This document shows positions 1 through 7,813 of a stretch of 64,000 nucleotides of DNA, one piece after another. The translations under genes were made by a program, and so were the position numbers. Location of the stretch: assembly GCF_030766725.1 (NCBI RefSeq), contig NZ_JARQWR010000004.1, forward strand, positions 248,001-312,000. Direction: 5' to 3'. The notes below the pieces were generated by a model. That model saw only the letters and a program-made list of their open reading frames with translations, was not told the DNA's origin and ran no database searches. The first letter of the stretch is position 1. Each line of letters begins with the position of its first letter. This stretch comes from Flavobacterium aerium (GTDB taxonomy: Bacteria > Bacteroidota > Bacteroidia > Flavobacteriales > Flavobacteriaceae).

Positions 1-212
1 AGCGGGTTTATTTTTTCATTAGTGAGTAGACGTTGGATCGCATTTGCGCCAAAAACTACAGGATCCTGATGAACGTCAGGAAGTGTCATTTTGAATAAAC
101 CGAGGCCTTTTTGTAATTTTTCAGGATCTATATGGCGTGCTTTTGCTAAAGTCTCAATAGGCAAATGAATCTTTGGAAGGTCAAATGCAATGGAATCAAT
201 TCCAATTTTCAT
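1..212 (-). CDS. Hydroxymethylglutaryl-CoA synthase, N-terminal part (runs off the window)
   Basis: The reverse strand reads from an ATG at 210-212 to the left edge, about 70 codons. The start MKIGIDSIAFDLPKIHLPI and the later LPDVHQDPVVFGANAI match the N-terminus of bacterial HMG-CoA synthase as I know it. That enzyme condenses acetyl-CoA with acetoacetyl-CoA in the mevalonate route to isoprenoids, which flavobacteria use. Only the start of the thiolase-like fold is visible; the catalytic Cys lies outside the window. It is divergent from the ChaN-like gene at 393. Confidence 0.8.
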   Translation of the reverse strand, partial: MKIGIDSIAFDLPKIHLPIETLAKARHIDPEKLQKGLGLFKMTLPDVHQDPVVFGANAIQRLLTNEKINP

Positions 213-352
213 TGTAAAATTTTTAGAGCCATAAAAATAAAATATTATATCCATAAACGTGTTAAATCAAATATAAAAGATGTTGCTATTTTCTGTTTGA
301 TGTTTTTATATAAATTTTATTTAGTTTCATTTTAAATAAGGCAAAGAAGCCT

Positions 353-360
353 TACTTTTG
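353..360 (+). promoter_or_regulatory. Putative -7 element TACTTTTG
   Basis: This fits the Bacteroidota -7 consensus TAnnTTTG and lies 33 bp before the ATG at 393. No clear -33 TTG was found, so the call rests on the -7 box and position. Confidence 0.45.
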
Positions 361-392
361 CTTTTCAATAATAAAATTAAAAGCAAAATAGG

Positions 393-1250
393 ATGATAAA
401 ATATAGACTTTTGGCAATAGTATTTCTTTTGAACAGCTTATTGTTAGCGGCTCAGGATAAACCAGCATATCAGATTTTTGATAAAAATGGTAAAAAAGTG
501 AAGTACGAGAAAATGTTGAAAGGAGCTGCTAAGGCAGAAGTGCTTTTCTTCGGAGAATTTCATGACAATCCAATTATACACTGGTTACAATTTGAGGCAA
601 CAAGAGATTTAGCTAAATCAAACCGTTTAGTTTTAGGAGCAGAAATGTTTGAAGCTGATAATCAGTCTCAATTAAATGACTATCTATCCGGTAAAATTAA
701 TCAGAAAGCTTTAGATACTGTAGCGAGACTATGGAATAACTACAAAACAGATTACAAACCATTGGTAGATTTGGCAAAAGAAAACAAGCTGTCCTTTATC
801 GCTACAAATGTTCCGCGTAAATATGCAAGTCTAGTATATAAAAATGGATTTGGTGCTTTAGATGTCTTAACGGATGAAGAGAAAAGGTGGATGGCACCGT
901 TGCCAATTGCATACGATCCAAATTTACCAGGATATGTAAAAATGCTGGAAATGATGGGAGGACACGGTGGAGACAATTTGCCAAAAGCACAAGCGATAAA
1001 AGATGCAACAATGAGTTATTTTATTTCGAAAAATTTACAACCCAATACGCTTTTCATCCACTATAATGGAAGTTATCACAGTGATAATTATGATGGGATT
1101 AACTGGTATTTGAAAAAGACAAATCCTAATTTGAATATCGTTACAATAGCATCAGTATCTCAAAAAGAGGTATTAGAATTGGAGAAAGAAAACGTTGGGA
1201 AGGCAGATTTTATTATCGTTGTAGATGAGGATATGACGAAAACCTTTTAA
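393..1250 (+). CDS. ChaN-like haem-binding family protein
   Basis: The 285-residue protein begins with a signal peptide (about residues 1-20, ending LLLAAQ). It then shows GEFHDNP at 54-60 with a downstream GAEMFEADNQ and an NGSYHSDNY motif. These are hallmarks of the ChaN/DUF399 family of haem-binding or iron-regulated exported proteins related to the TIKI/EreA fold. There is no lipobox Cys, so it is probably periplasmic and soluble, unlike ChaN lipoproteins. It has its own promoter (353-360) and terminator (1269-1299). Haem binding is inferred from the family only. Confidence 0.8.
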   Translation: MIKYRLLAIVFLLNSLLLAAQDKPAYQIFDKNGKKVKYEKMLKGAAKAEVLFFGEFHDNPIIHWLQFEATRDLAKSNRLVLGAEMFEADNQSQLNDYLSGKINQKALDTVARLWNNYKTDYKPLVDLAKENKLSFIATNVPRKYASLVYKNGFGALDVLTDEEKRWMAPLPIAYDPNLPGYVKMLEMMGGHGGDNLPKAQAIKDATMSYFISKNLQPNTLFIHYNGSYHSDNYDGINWYLKKTNPNLNIVTIASVSQKEVLELEKENVGKADFIIVVDEDMTKTF

Positions 1251-1268
1251 GAATCAGTTTCTTTGATG

Positions 1269-1299
1269 GAAAAAAGCCGTTTTTAAGCGGCTTTTTTTG
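1269..1299 (+). terminator. Rho-independent terminator after the ChaN-like gene
   Basis: An AAAAGCCG...CGGCTTTT hairpin is followed by a T tract, 19 bp after the stop at 1250. Confidence 0.8.
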
Positions 1300-1443
1300 T
1301 AGTAAATAATTAATAATTAATCGTTTGGAAAGCAATGCTTTCGCTTGATTAAAATGATTATAAATAAGCTATATTGTTTTGTAATAAAAGGTAATATCCC
1401 GTACTTTGTATGAATTATTTTAAATAACACAATCAAAATCTTT

Positions 1444-2268
1444 ATGGCAAAATCTGCACTTTTAAAGTCGTCACTAGCAAAGAAATATTGGATGGCTTTT
1501 ACAGGTTTATTTTTATGCTTGTTTTTAGTTGGCCACTTAGCGGGGAATCTACAACTAATTTTCGGAACTGCATTAAAGTTCAATGAATATGCATTATTCA
1601 TGACAACCAATCCAGCGGTAAAATTATTATCGTATGTTACTTACATCTCAATTCTATTCCATGCAATTGATGGAATTCTTTTGACAATACAAAACAAAAA
1701 AGCCAGGCCAATTGGTTATGTGAAAAATAATGCTGCTTCAAACAGTGCTTGGTCTTCAAGAAATATGGCGTTATTAGGAACTTTAATTTTAGTTTTTATT
1801 GCGACACATATGATGAACTTCTGGGCAAAAATGCATTTTGCAGAAATGCCATTATTGACAACAAGCGTTACTAATACGCAAGGGGTTGAAGAACAGTTAT
1901 ATTATACTACAAATGGAGGATATATTCCTGTAGGAGATAGTAGATTCGTTCTTAAAGATCGTACAGATTTCTACGATGAAACTGGAAAAGTGAAAATCGG
2001 AAGTGGATACAAAGATTTATACAAAATTACAGTTGATTTCTTTAAAGACCCAAAATACGGATTAGCATTTACATTATTTTATGTTTTCTCAATGCTGGTA
2101 TTAGCGTTCCACTTACAACATGGTTTTGGAAGTGCATTCCAATCTCTTGGCGCTAGTAATCCGAAATATAACCCATTCATTAAAGGACTAGGAAAAGGAT
2201 TTGCCATTTTGGTGCCACTTCTTTTTGCAATTATTCCTTTATATATTCATTTTATTCTAAAAGCATAA
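1444..2268 (+). CDS. sdhC: Succinate dehydrogenase cytochrome b subunit (b558 family)
   Basis: Membrane anchor of complex II, 274 residues with about five hydrophobic segments. Candidate haem-ligand histidines sit in the segments [29 protein letters not shown] and [10 protein letters not shown]. This single-subunit b558 anchor is usual in Bacteroidota and epsilon-proteobacteria. It passes electrons from succinate to menaquinone, or the reverse in fumarate reduction. It is first in a three-gene unit with the flavoprotein 4 bp downstream. A GTACTTTG sequence at 1401-1408 is a weak -7 candidate. Confidence 0.93.
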   Translation: MAKSALLKSSLAKKYWMAFTGLFLCLFLVGHLAGNLQLIFGTALKFNEYALFMTTNPAVKLLSYVTYISILFHAIDGILLTIQNKKARPIGYVKNNAASNSAWSSRNMALLGTLILVFIATHMMNFWAKMHFAEMPLLTTSVTNTQGVEEQLYYTTNGGYIPVGDSRFVLKDRTDFYDETGKVKIGSGYKDLYKITVDFFKDPKYGLAFTLFYVFSMLVLAFHLQHGFGSAFQSLGASNPKYNPFIKGLGKGFAILVPLLFAIIPLYIHFILKA

Positions 2269-2272
2269 TCAT

Positions 2273-4273
2273 ATGGCATTAGATTCAAAAATTCCTAACG
2301 GTCCTATTTCAGACAAATGGACAGATTATAAAGATCATATCAATTTAGTAAATCCAGCGAACAAGCGTAATATAGATGTTATTGTTGTAGGTACAGGTTT
2401 AGCAGGTGGTTCTGCTGCAGCTACTCTTGCAGAATTAGGATATAACGTAAAAGCATTTTGTTTTCAAGATTCACCAAGAAGAGCGCACTCAATTGCTGCT
2501 CAAGGAGGTATCAATGCTGCAAAAAACTATCAAGGAGACGGTGATTCAACATTCCGTTTATTTTATGATACAGTAAAAGGAGGAGATTATAGAGCACGTG
2601 AAGCAAACGTTTACCGTTTAGCAGAAGTGTCAGCAAATATTATTGACCAATGCGTAATGCAAGGTGTGCCATTAGCAAGAGAATACGGTGGATTATTAGA
2701 TAACCGTTCTTTTGGAGGAACATTAGTTTCAAGAACATTTTATGCAAAAGGGCAAACAGGTCAACAATTACTTTTAGGAGCATATTCTGCAATGAATCGT
2801 CAAATTGGACGAGGAAAAATAAAAATGTACAACCGTCATGAGATGCTAGATTTAGTAATCGTAGATGGTAAAGCAAGAGGAATTATCGCTCGTAATTTAA
2901 TTACAGGAGAAATAGAAAGACATTCTGCACATGCCGTTGTTATTGGTTCTGGAGGATATGGTAACGTATTTTTCTTATCAACAAATGCAATGGGAAGTAA
3001 TGCTACAGCAGCATGGAAAATACATAAAAAAGGAGCTTACTTTGCTAACCCTTGTTATACACAAATTCACCCTACATGTATTCCAGTTTCGGGAGATCAC
3101 CAGTCAAAATTGACGTTGATGTCAGAATCCTTAAGAAATGATGGACGTATTTGGGTTCCTAAATCATTAGAAGATGCTCAGGCAATTCGTGAAGGAAGAA
3201 AAAAACCGACCGATCTTAAAGAAGAAGAAAGAGATTACTATTTGGAGCGTCGTTACCCATCATTCGGTAACTTAGTGCCACGTGACGTTGCGTCTCGTGC
3301 AGCTAAAGAACGTTGCGATGCAGGTTTTGGAGTTAATAAAACAGGTGAAGCAGTATACTTGGACTTTGCAGCAGCAATCCAACGTTACGGAAAAGAGCAA
3401 GCCTACATCAAAGGTTTAGATGAAAATGACGCAGCCTTAATTATAAAATTAGGAACTGACGTTGTTGCAAATAAATACGGAAACTTATTCCAGATGTATG
3501 AGAAAATCGTAGATGAGAATCCATACATAACGCCAATGATGATTTATCCAGCAGTACACTACACAATGGGTGGAATCTGGGTAGATTATAACTTGATGAC
3601 AACTATCCCAGGATGTTATTCAATTGGAGAAGCAAACTTCTCTGATCACGGAGCAAACAGATTAGGAGCATCAGCATTAATGCAAGGATTAGCAGATGGA
3701 TATTTCGTATTACCTTATACAATAGGTGAATATTTATCAAGCGATATTAGAACAGGTCAGATTTCTACAGATTTACCAGAATTCGTAGAAGCAGAGAAAA
3801 ATGTTCGTGATTTAATTCAGAAATTCAGTACTAATAATGGAAACCACTCTGTGGACCATTTCCATAAAAAATTAGGAAAAATTATGTGGGACAAAGTAGG
3901 TATGGCGAGAAATGCGCAAGGACTTACTGAAGCGATACATGAAATTGCAGCATTGCGTGAAGAATTTTACAAAGACGTAAGAGTACCAGGCGATGTTAAT
4001 GGATTTAACCAAGAGCTTGAAAAAGCATTAAGAGTAGCCGATTTCCTTGAATTAGGAGAACTGTTTGCAAAAGATGCTTTACATAGAAATGAATCTTGTG
4101 GTGGACATTTTAGAGAAGAATATCAATCAGAAGACGGAGAAGCACAGAGAGACGATGAAAACTTTGCTTATGTTGCGGCATGGGAATACAAAGGAAAACC
4201 AAGCGATGCTGTGTTACACAAAGAAGAATTAGTATTCGAAAACATTAAATTAGTTACTAGAAGTTACAAATAA
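2273..4273 (+). CDS. sdhA: Succinate dehydrogenase/fumarate reductase flavoprotein subunit
   Basis: Catalytic flavoprotein of complex II, 666 residues, oxidising succinate to fumarate. The N-terminus holds a Rossmann FAD site ([13 protein letters not shown], 38-50) and [11 protein letters not shown], in which His72 is the expected covalent-FAD histidine. Further conserved blocks are [13 protein letters not shown] and [10 protein letters not shown]. Length and motif order fit the Bacillus/Bacteroidota type of subunit. It starts 4 bp after sdhC and is followed by sdhB after 69 bp, so the three are one operon. Confidence 0.97.
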   Translation: MALDSKIPNGPISDKWTDYKDHINLVNPANKRNIDVIVVGTGLAGGSAAATLAELGYNVKAFCFQDSPRRAHSIAAQGGINAAKNYQGDGDSTFRLFYDTVKGGDYRAREANVYRLAEVSANIIDQCVMQGVPLAREYGGLLDNRSFGGTLVSRTFYAKGQTGQQLLLGAYSAMNRQIGRGKIKMYNRHEMLDLVIVDGKARGIIARNLITGEIERHSAHAVVIGSGGYGNVFFLSTNAMGSNATAAWKIHKKGAYFANPCYTQIHPTCIPVSGDHQSKLTLMSESLRNDGRIWVPKSLEDAQAIREGRKKPTDLKEEERDYYLERRYPSFGNLVPRDVASRAAKERCDAGFGVNKTGEAVYLDFAAAIQRYGKEQAYIKGLDENDAALIIKLGTDVVANKYGNLFQMYEKIVDENPYITPMMIYPAVHYTMGGIWVDYNLMTTIPGCYSIGEANFSDHGANRLGASALMQGLADGYFVLPYTIGEYLSSDIRTGQISTDLPEFVEAEKNVRDLIQKFSTNNGNHSVDHFHKKLGKIMWDKVGMARNAQGLTEAIHEIAALREEFYKDVRVPGDVNGFNQELEKALRVADFLELGELFAKDALHRNESCGGHFREEYQSEDGEAQRDDENFAYVAAWEYKGKPSDAVLHKEELVFENIKLVTRSYK

Positions 4274-4275
4274 GA

Positions 4276-4327
4276 TTTTAGTATCAGAAGAGGGAGCGGT
4301 AAGACGATCCCATCGAAATACTAAATG
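4276..4327 (+). other. Intercistronic stem-loop between sdhA and sdhB
   Basis: TTTAGTAT is complementary to ATACTAAA about 40 bases on, enclosing a G/C-richer loop. There is no T tract, so this is not a terminator. It could shape relative expression or RNA stability within the operon, but nothing in the sequence proves that. Confidence 0.3.
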
Positions 4328-4342
4328 CAAAATCTATAGAGT

Positions 4343-5086
4343 ATGAAACTTACATTAAAAATATGGCGTCAAAAAAACGCTAAAGAAACTGGAAAAATAG
4401 TTGACTATAAAATCGATGATGTTTCGCCAGATATGTCCTTCCTTGAAATGCTGGACGTTTTAAACGAACAGTTGATTAACCAAGGAGAAGACCCAGTAGC
4501 TTTTGACCATGACTGTCGTGAAGGAATCTGTGGTATGTGTTCACTTTTCATTAATGGAGAAGCACACGGACCAGATAGAGGCGTAACGACTTGTCAATTG
4601 CACATGAGAATGTTTAAAGACGGTGATACTATCTTTATTGAACCTTTCCGTGCAAAAGCATTCCCAGTAATTAAAGATTTAGTAGTTGATAGATCTTCTT
4701 TTGATAGAATACAACATGCAGGAGGATTTATCTCTGTAAATACTTCAGGTCGTACTGTAGATGCGAATTCTATTCCAATTAATAAACATGACGCTGATAC
4801 CGCTTTTGATTCTGCAACATGTATTGGATGTGGAGCTTGCGTTGCAACCTGTAAAAACTCTTCAGCAATGTTATTCGTTTCTGCAAAAGTATCCCAATTT
4901 GCTTTATTACCACAAGGACAAGTTGAAGCTGCAGACCGTGTTTTAAATATGGTTCACCATATGGATCTTGAAGGATTTGGAAACTGTACAAATACTGGAG
5001 CATGCGAAGTAGAATGTCCGAAAGGAATTTCTCTTGAAAACATCGCACGTATGAACCGTGAATACTTAAAAGCAAGTATTAAATAA
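4343..5086 (+). CDS. sdhB: Succinate dehydrogenase/fumarate reductase iron-sulfur subunit
   Basis: Electron-transfer subunit of complex II, 247 residues, carrying three clusters. Cys58, 63, 66 and 84 ([10 protein letters not shown]...TTC) form the 2Fe-2S site. Cys160, 163, 166 and 170 ([11 protein letters not shown]) fit the 4Fe-4S site, and Cys215, 221 and 225 ([11 protein letters not shown]) with the outer Cys the 3Fe-4S site. All ligands are intact. It is last in the sdhCAB operon, with a strong terminator 40 bp downstream. Confidence 0.97.
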   Translation: MKLTLKIWRQKNAKETGKIVDYKIDDVSPDMSFLEMLDVLNEQLINQGEDPVAFDHDCREGICGMCSLFINGEAHGPDRGVTTCQLHMRMFKDGDTIFIEPFRAKAFPVIKDLVVDRSSFDRIQHAGGFISVNTSGRTVDANSIPINKHDADTAFDSATCIGCGACVATCKNSSAMLFVSAKVSQFALLPQGQVEAADRVLNMVHHMDLEGFGNCTNTGACEVECPKGISLENIARMNREYLKASIK

Positions 5087-5126
5087 TAAATACATAAAGG
5101 TTTTTAATCTTTATCCTTAATATGGT

Positions 5127-5165
5127 AATCCCCTCAAACATTTGTTTGAGGGGATTTTTTTTTGA
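5127..5165 (+). terminator. Terminator of the sdh operon
   Basis: A perfect CCCCTCAAACA/TGTTTGAGGGG hairpin is followed by a run of about nine T. Confidence 0.9.
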
Positions 5166-5333
5166 AAAAAATAAAATTTTCAACATGCAATACTCTATGC
5201 TAATTATCGCATTTTGTGAATTATAAGTGTTTCTTGTGTTAAATAAAAAAAAGACAAATAGTGTAAAATGAAGTTAAACCGGATTTTTGCTATAGGATAA
5301 TATGCATTAAATACATATATTTAAGAAATATTA

Positions 5334-6020
5334 ATGGGTAAAATGATTCAAAGAATGCTAAATATTCTTATGGTTGACGACCATCCAATGATAATCGAAG
5401 GATATAGAAATGCAATTTTAAATGCAAATATAATCCCATCGTCATTGATGAATATTACTACAGCACATAACTGCGAAGATGCATATAATGCGATTATCCA
5501 ATCCTCGGAAAAAACACATTTTCATATTGCTTTTCTAGATATTAGTTTGGCACCCTATGTACAGAAGAACATGAAGTCTGGAGAAGATTTAGCAAAATTG
5601 ATTAAAAATATTCTCCCAGATTGTAAAATCATCATGCTTACGATGCATACAGAGGCTGTACGTTTAAGTAACATAGTTCGAACGATAAAACCACAAGGTT
5701 TATTAATAAAAAGCGATATCACGTTAGATAAATTTCAACAGGTATTAAAAAAAATAATGAATGGTGAGGTATATCTAAGTAGTACAGCCAGTAAAAGTGT
5801 AAAACAAGCACTTTCGAGTGAATTAAACTTAGACCACGATAATCTTCAGATACTATCTTGTATCGCAAAAGGGGTGAAAACTAAAAACCTCCCAAATTAC
5901 ATAGCGCTATCTTTAAGTGCTATCGAAAAAAGAAAAACACTACTAAAGATCCAATTGGGAATCGAAAAAGGAACAGACAAGGATTTAATAAACGAAGCTA
6001 AAAAGCTTGGAGTGATTTAA
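5334..6020 (+). CDS. Orphan LuxR/NarL-type response regulator at the head of the peptide locus
   Basis: The 228 residues hold a receiver (about 10-135) with VDDHP acidic residues and phospho-acceptor Asp69 in AFLDIS. A C-terminal helix-turn-helix with LSLSAIEKRK as the predicted recognition region follows (about 165-228). There is no kinase beside it. Its closest relative in the window is the regulator at 34281, with near-identical stretches SGEDLAKL, LTMHTE, RGVKTKN/KGVKTKN and LSLS..EKRK. A CCGTAA repeat promoter begins 44 bp after its stop, which suggests it controls the peptide genes. In-frame ATGs at 5343 and 5355 are alternative starts. Confidence 0.88.
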   Translation: MGKMIQRMLNILMVDDHPMIIEGYRNAILNANIIPSSLMNITTAHNCEDAYNAIIQSSEKTHFHIAFLDISLAPYVQKNMKSGEDLAKLIKNILPDCKIIMLTMHTEAVRLSNIVRTIKPQGLLIKSDITLDKFQQVLKKIMNGEVYLSSTASKSVKQALSSELNLDHDNLQILSCIAKGVKTKNLPNYIALSLSAIEKRKTLLKIQLGIEKGTDKDLINEAKKLGVI

Positions 6021-6063
6021 CTCGGTATTGTTTTGGTGTTAATTATTTAAATAAAAATAAAAA

Positions 6064-6120
6064 CCGTAATTTTTTTAACAAAAAACCGTAAAATTATTGA
6101 TTTGGAAATAATTAAGTTAG
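6064..6120 (+). promoter_or_regulatory. CCGTAA-repeat promoter P1 of the peptide locus
   Basis: CCGTAA occurs at 6064 and 6086 (22 bp apart). TAAGTTAG, a near match to the -7 consensus TAnnTTTG, begins at 6113, exactly 27 bp after the second repeat. P2 and P3 have identical spacings. The second repeat overlaps where a -33 box would be, as expected for an activator helping a weak promoter. Predicted transcripts start near 6127 and cover the peptides at 6186 and 6399. Confidence 0.8.
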
Positions 6121-6185
6121 CAATTATATAATTGTTGGCGAGATATTTATTTTGGAAAGATTCAATAATTTTAATATTTAATAAG

Positions 6186-6356
6186 ATGAAAAAATCAATT
6201 TTAAAGATAGAAGGTGTAAATGAACTTTCAAAGGAACATTTGAAAAATATAAAAGGCGGTGCGGCTTGTGGGCCAGGATACGTTGTCTTAGTTTGTGGGC
6301 AAGGGCCAACTTGGGTTCCTAATGTGTGTAAATCACCAGAAGCTCACTGTGCATAA
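6186..6356 (+). CDS. Double-glycine precursor peptide A1 (four-Cys WVPN type)
   Basis: The 56-residue precursor has a 25-residue leader, MKKSILKIEGVNELSKE and then HLKNIKGG, ending in the GG processing site. Its 31-residue core has Cys at 3, 12, 23 and 30 and contains GPTWVPNVC. A longer reading frame opens at 6132, but the ATG at 6186 gives the leader length shared by all eight family members, so I chose it. The core pattern C-x8-C-x10-C-x6-C recurs in four neighbours. It is probably cleaved and exported by the C39 ABC transporter at 10335 and oxidised by the VKOR fusion at 7814. Activity is unknown. Confidence 0.85.
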   Translation: MKKSILKIEGVNELSKEHLKNIKGGAACGPGYVVLVCGQGPTWVPNVCKSPEAHCA

Positions 6357-6398
6357 TGCAAAAAATAAGAAGTTTAGCTGATCAAAAATCATATAAAA

Positions 6399-6578
6399 AT
6401 GAAAAACTCAATTTTAAAAATTGAAGGAGTTAGTGAATTATCAAAAGAAACCTTATTAACCATAACAGGAGGTGCTGGTTGTGGACCAGGTGAAGTTCGA
6501 TTTGAATGTGATGGTCCATGGATATGGGTTCCTAACGTATGTGCAGTAGATCTACCATTTTGTGAGGATCCGTTTTAG
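6399..6578 (+). CDS. Double-glycine precursor peptide A2 (four-Cys WVPN type)
   Basis: A 59-residue short ORF. The leader MKNSILKIEGVSELSKE then TLLTITGG is 25 residues and ends in GG. The 34-residue core has Cys at 3, 12, 23 and 30 with GPWIWVPNVC, so its cysteine spacing is identical to A1. It lies 42 bp after A1 in the same transcript and is followed by the hairpin at 6631. Confidence 0.85.
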   Translation: MKNSILKIEGVSELSKETLLTITGGAGCGPGEVRFECDGPWIWVPNVCAVDLPFCEDPF

Positions 6579-6584
6579 TTTTTT

Positions 6585-6693
6585 AAATATAGAATAAGCT
6601 ATTATTTCACTCTTGATAACTAGCTTGCAAGGGCAGTCTAAAATTTTAGGCTGCCCTTTTGTTATTTGTTAAATAATAGCTTATTCTATATTT
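6585..6693. repeat. Long inverted repeat enclosing a terminator
   Basis: The 23-bp left arm (6585-6607, containing AGAATAAGCTATTATTT) is perfectly complementary to 6671-6693. The arms enclose the terminator hairpin at 6631-6656. The right arm ends 15 bp before the first CCGTAA of P2. The whole could fold as one long stem carrying an inner hairpin. It separates the first peptide pair from the second. Confidence 0.8.
6631..6661 (+). terminator. Terminator after peptide A2
   Basis: GGGCAGTCTAAAA pairs with TTTTAGGCTGCCC (one G-T pair), followed by TTTTG. It ends the A1-A2 transcript. Confidence 0.8.
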
Positions 6694-6707
6694 TAAATAG
6701 GGTAAAA

Positions 6708-6764
6708 CCGTAATTTTTTTAACGAAAAACCGTAATATGATGCTGTTTTAAAAAAGTAAGTTAG
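6708..6764 (+). promoter_or_regulatory. CCGTAA-repeat promoter P2 of the peptide locus
   Basis: CCGTAA repeats at 6708 and 6730 are 22 bp apart. TAAGTTAG starts at 6757, exactly 27 bp after the second repeat. It precedes peptide A3 by about 80 bp. Confidence 0.8.
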
Positions 6765-6847
6765 CAATTCAAGAGCAATATAGAGAAGTAATTTATGTAT
6801 TGAATTTTGTGGTAAAATTTATTAACCAAACTAACTAAGAGATCATC

Positions 6848-7039
6848 ATGAAAAACTCAATCTTACAATTAAAAGAAGTAAAAGAACTTTCAGCTGAAAT
6901 GCAAAAAAGTATAAAAGGGGGAGCATGTCCTCCAGGTAGGGCACGACTAGAATGTGGAGGCCCGTTAGTTTGGGTTCCAAATATTTGCGCAGTACCTTAC
7001 TTATGGTGTGAAGAGCCAGTAATAACAATTGAACATTAA
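6848..7039 (+). CDS. Double-glycine precursor peptide A3 (four-Cys WVPN type)
   Basis: 63 residues. The leader MKNSILQLKEVKELSAE then MQKSIKGG is 25 residues. The 38-residue core has Cys at 2, 11, 22 and 29 (again x8, x10, x6) with GPLVWVPNIC. It has an extra C-terminal tail, EEPVITIEH, after the last Cys. It is first in the P2 transcript. Confidence 0.88.
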   Translation: MKNSILQLKEVKELSAEMQKSIKGGACPPGRARLECGGPLVWVPNICAVPYLWCEEPVITIEH

Positions 7040-7071
7040 TCGTCTTAATAATTTTATTTAAAAATATAAAA

Positions 7072-7254
7072 ATGAAAAACTCAATTCTAAAACTAGAAGG
7101 TGTAACAGTGTTGCAAAAAAAAGAACTTATTAAATTGGCCGGAGGTGACCCTAATTGCAAAGGAGGATATGTTCAGTTAGAATGCGATGGACCTTTTATG
7201 TGGGTTCCAAATACATGTGCCGTTTTACATCCGTATTGTGGAGACCTTTTTTAG
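7072..7254 (+). CDS. Double-glycine precursor peptide A4 (four-Cys WVPN type)
   Basis: 60 residues. The 25-residue leader MKNSILKLEGVTVLQKK then ELIKLAGG lacks the usual ELSK but keeps the length and the GG. The 35-residue core has Cys at 4, 13, 24 and 31 with GPFMWVPNTC. It is second in the P2 transcript, 32 bp after A3, and is followed by a terminator. Confidence 0.88.
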   Translation: MKNSILKLEGVTVLQKKELIKLAGGDPNCKGGYVQLECDGPFMWVPNTCAVLHPYCGDLF

Positions 7255-7286
7255 TCAAAAACAAAACATTGCTCCAAATAATGGTA

Positions 7287-7319
7287 AAAGCTGCTTAGTT
7301 TTCTAAGCAGCTTTTTTTG
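7287..7319 (+). terminator. Terminator after peptide A4
   Basis: AAGCTGCTTAG/CTAAGCAGCTT hairpin with a following T7 tract. Confidence 0.88.
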
Positions 7320-7404
7320 TTTAAAACGGCATAAGTGTTGATTTCGGTTGATATATCTTATTAAAATATAATTAATGTTTTATTTTAACCTAAATAAGGT
7401 AAAA

Positions 7405-7461
7405 CCGTAATTTTTTTAACATAAAACCGTAAAATTTTGATTTTTAAATGAATTAAGTTAG
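7405..7461 (+). promoter_or_regulatory. CCGTAA-repeat promoter P3, ahead of A5 and the VKOR gene
   Basis: CCGTAA at 7405 and 7427 (22 bp), then TAAGTTAG from 7454 (27 bp). TAAGG just before the first repeat makes an imperfect inverted repeat with CCGTAA, so each 22-bp unit may hold a dimer site. The transcript probably continues through A5, the oxidase, B1, B2 and C1 to the terminator at 10186. Confidence 0.8.
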
Positions 7462-7548
7462 CTAGAGAAAATTTATAAGTTAAGGATTCCTTCTTTTAGT
7501 AAGTTTTGAAGAAGATGAAATCCAGTAAATCTAAAAACCTTTACAACC

Positions 7549-7722
7549 ATGAAAAAATCAATACTACAATTGAAAGGAGTACATGAACTCTCAAAAAAAA
7601 CGCTAATTAAATTAACGGGAGGAAATTCAGGATGTGAGTCAGGGATGATTCAATTAGTCTGTGGAGGACCATGGATATGGGTGCCAAACAAATGCAATGT
7701 GAAGTATCCATTATGTGATTAA
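7549..7722 (+). CDS. Double-glycine precursor peptide A5 (four-Cys WVPN type)
   Basis: A 57-residue short ORF. The leader MKKSILQLKGVHELSKK then TLIKLTGG is 25 residues. The 32-residue core has Cys at 4, 13, 24 and 31 with GPWIWVPNKC. It ends one residue after the last Cys. It lies 91 bp upstream of the VKOR-thioredoxin gene, with no terminator between them. Confidence 0.85.
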   Translation: MKKSILQLKGVHELSKKTLIKLTGGNSGCESGMIQLVCGGPWIWVPNKCNVKYPLCD

Positions 7723-7813
7723 ACTGATAAAACAAAATGTAAGCAAGTCTTGTTAGATTATGAGCTGTATTAGTTCATAGTCTAACACGAAATAATATCA
7801 ATACAAATTTTAT

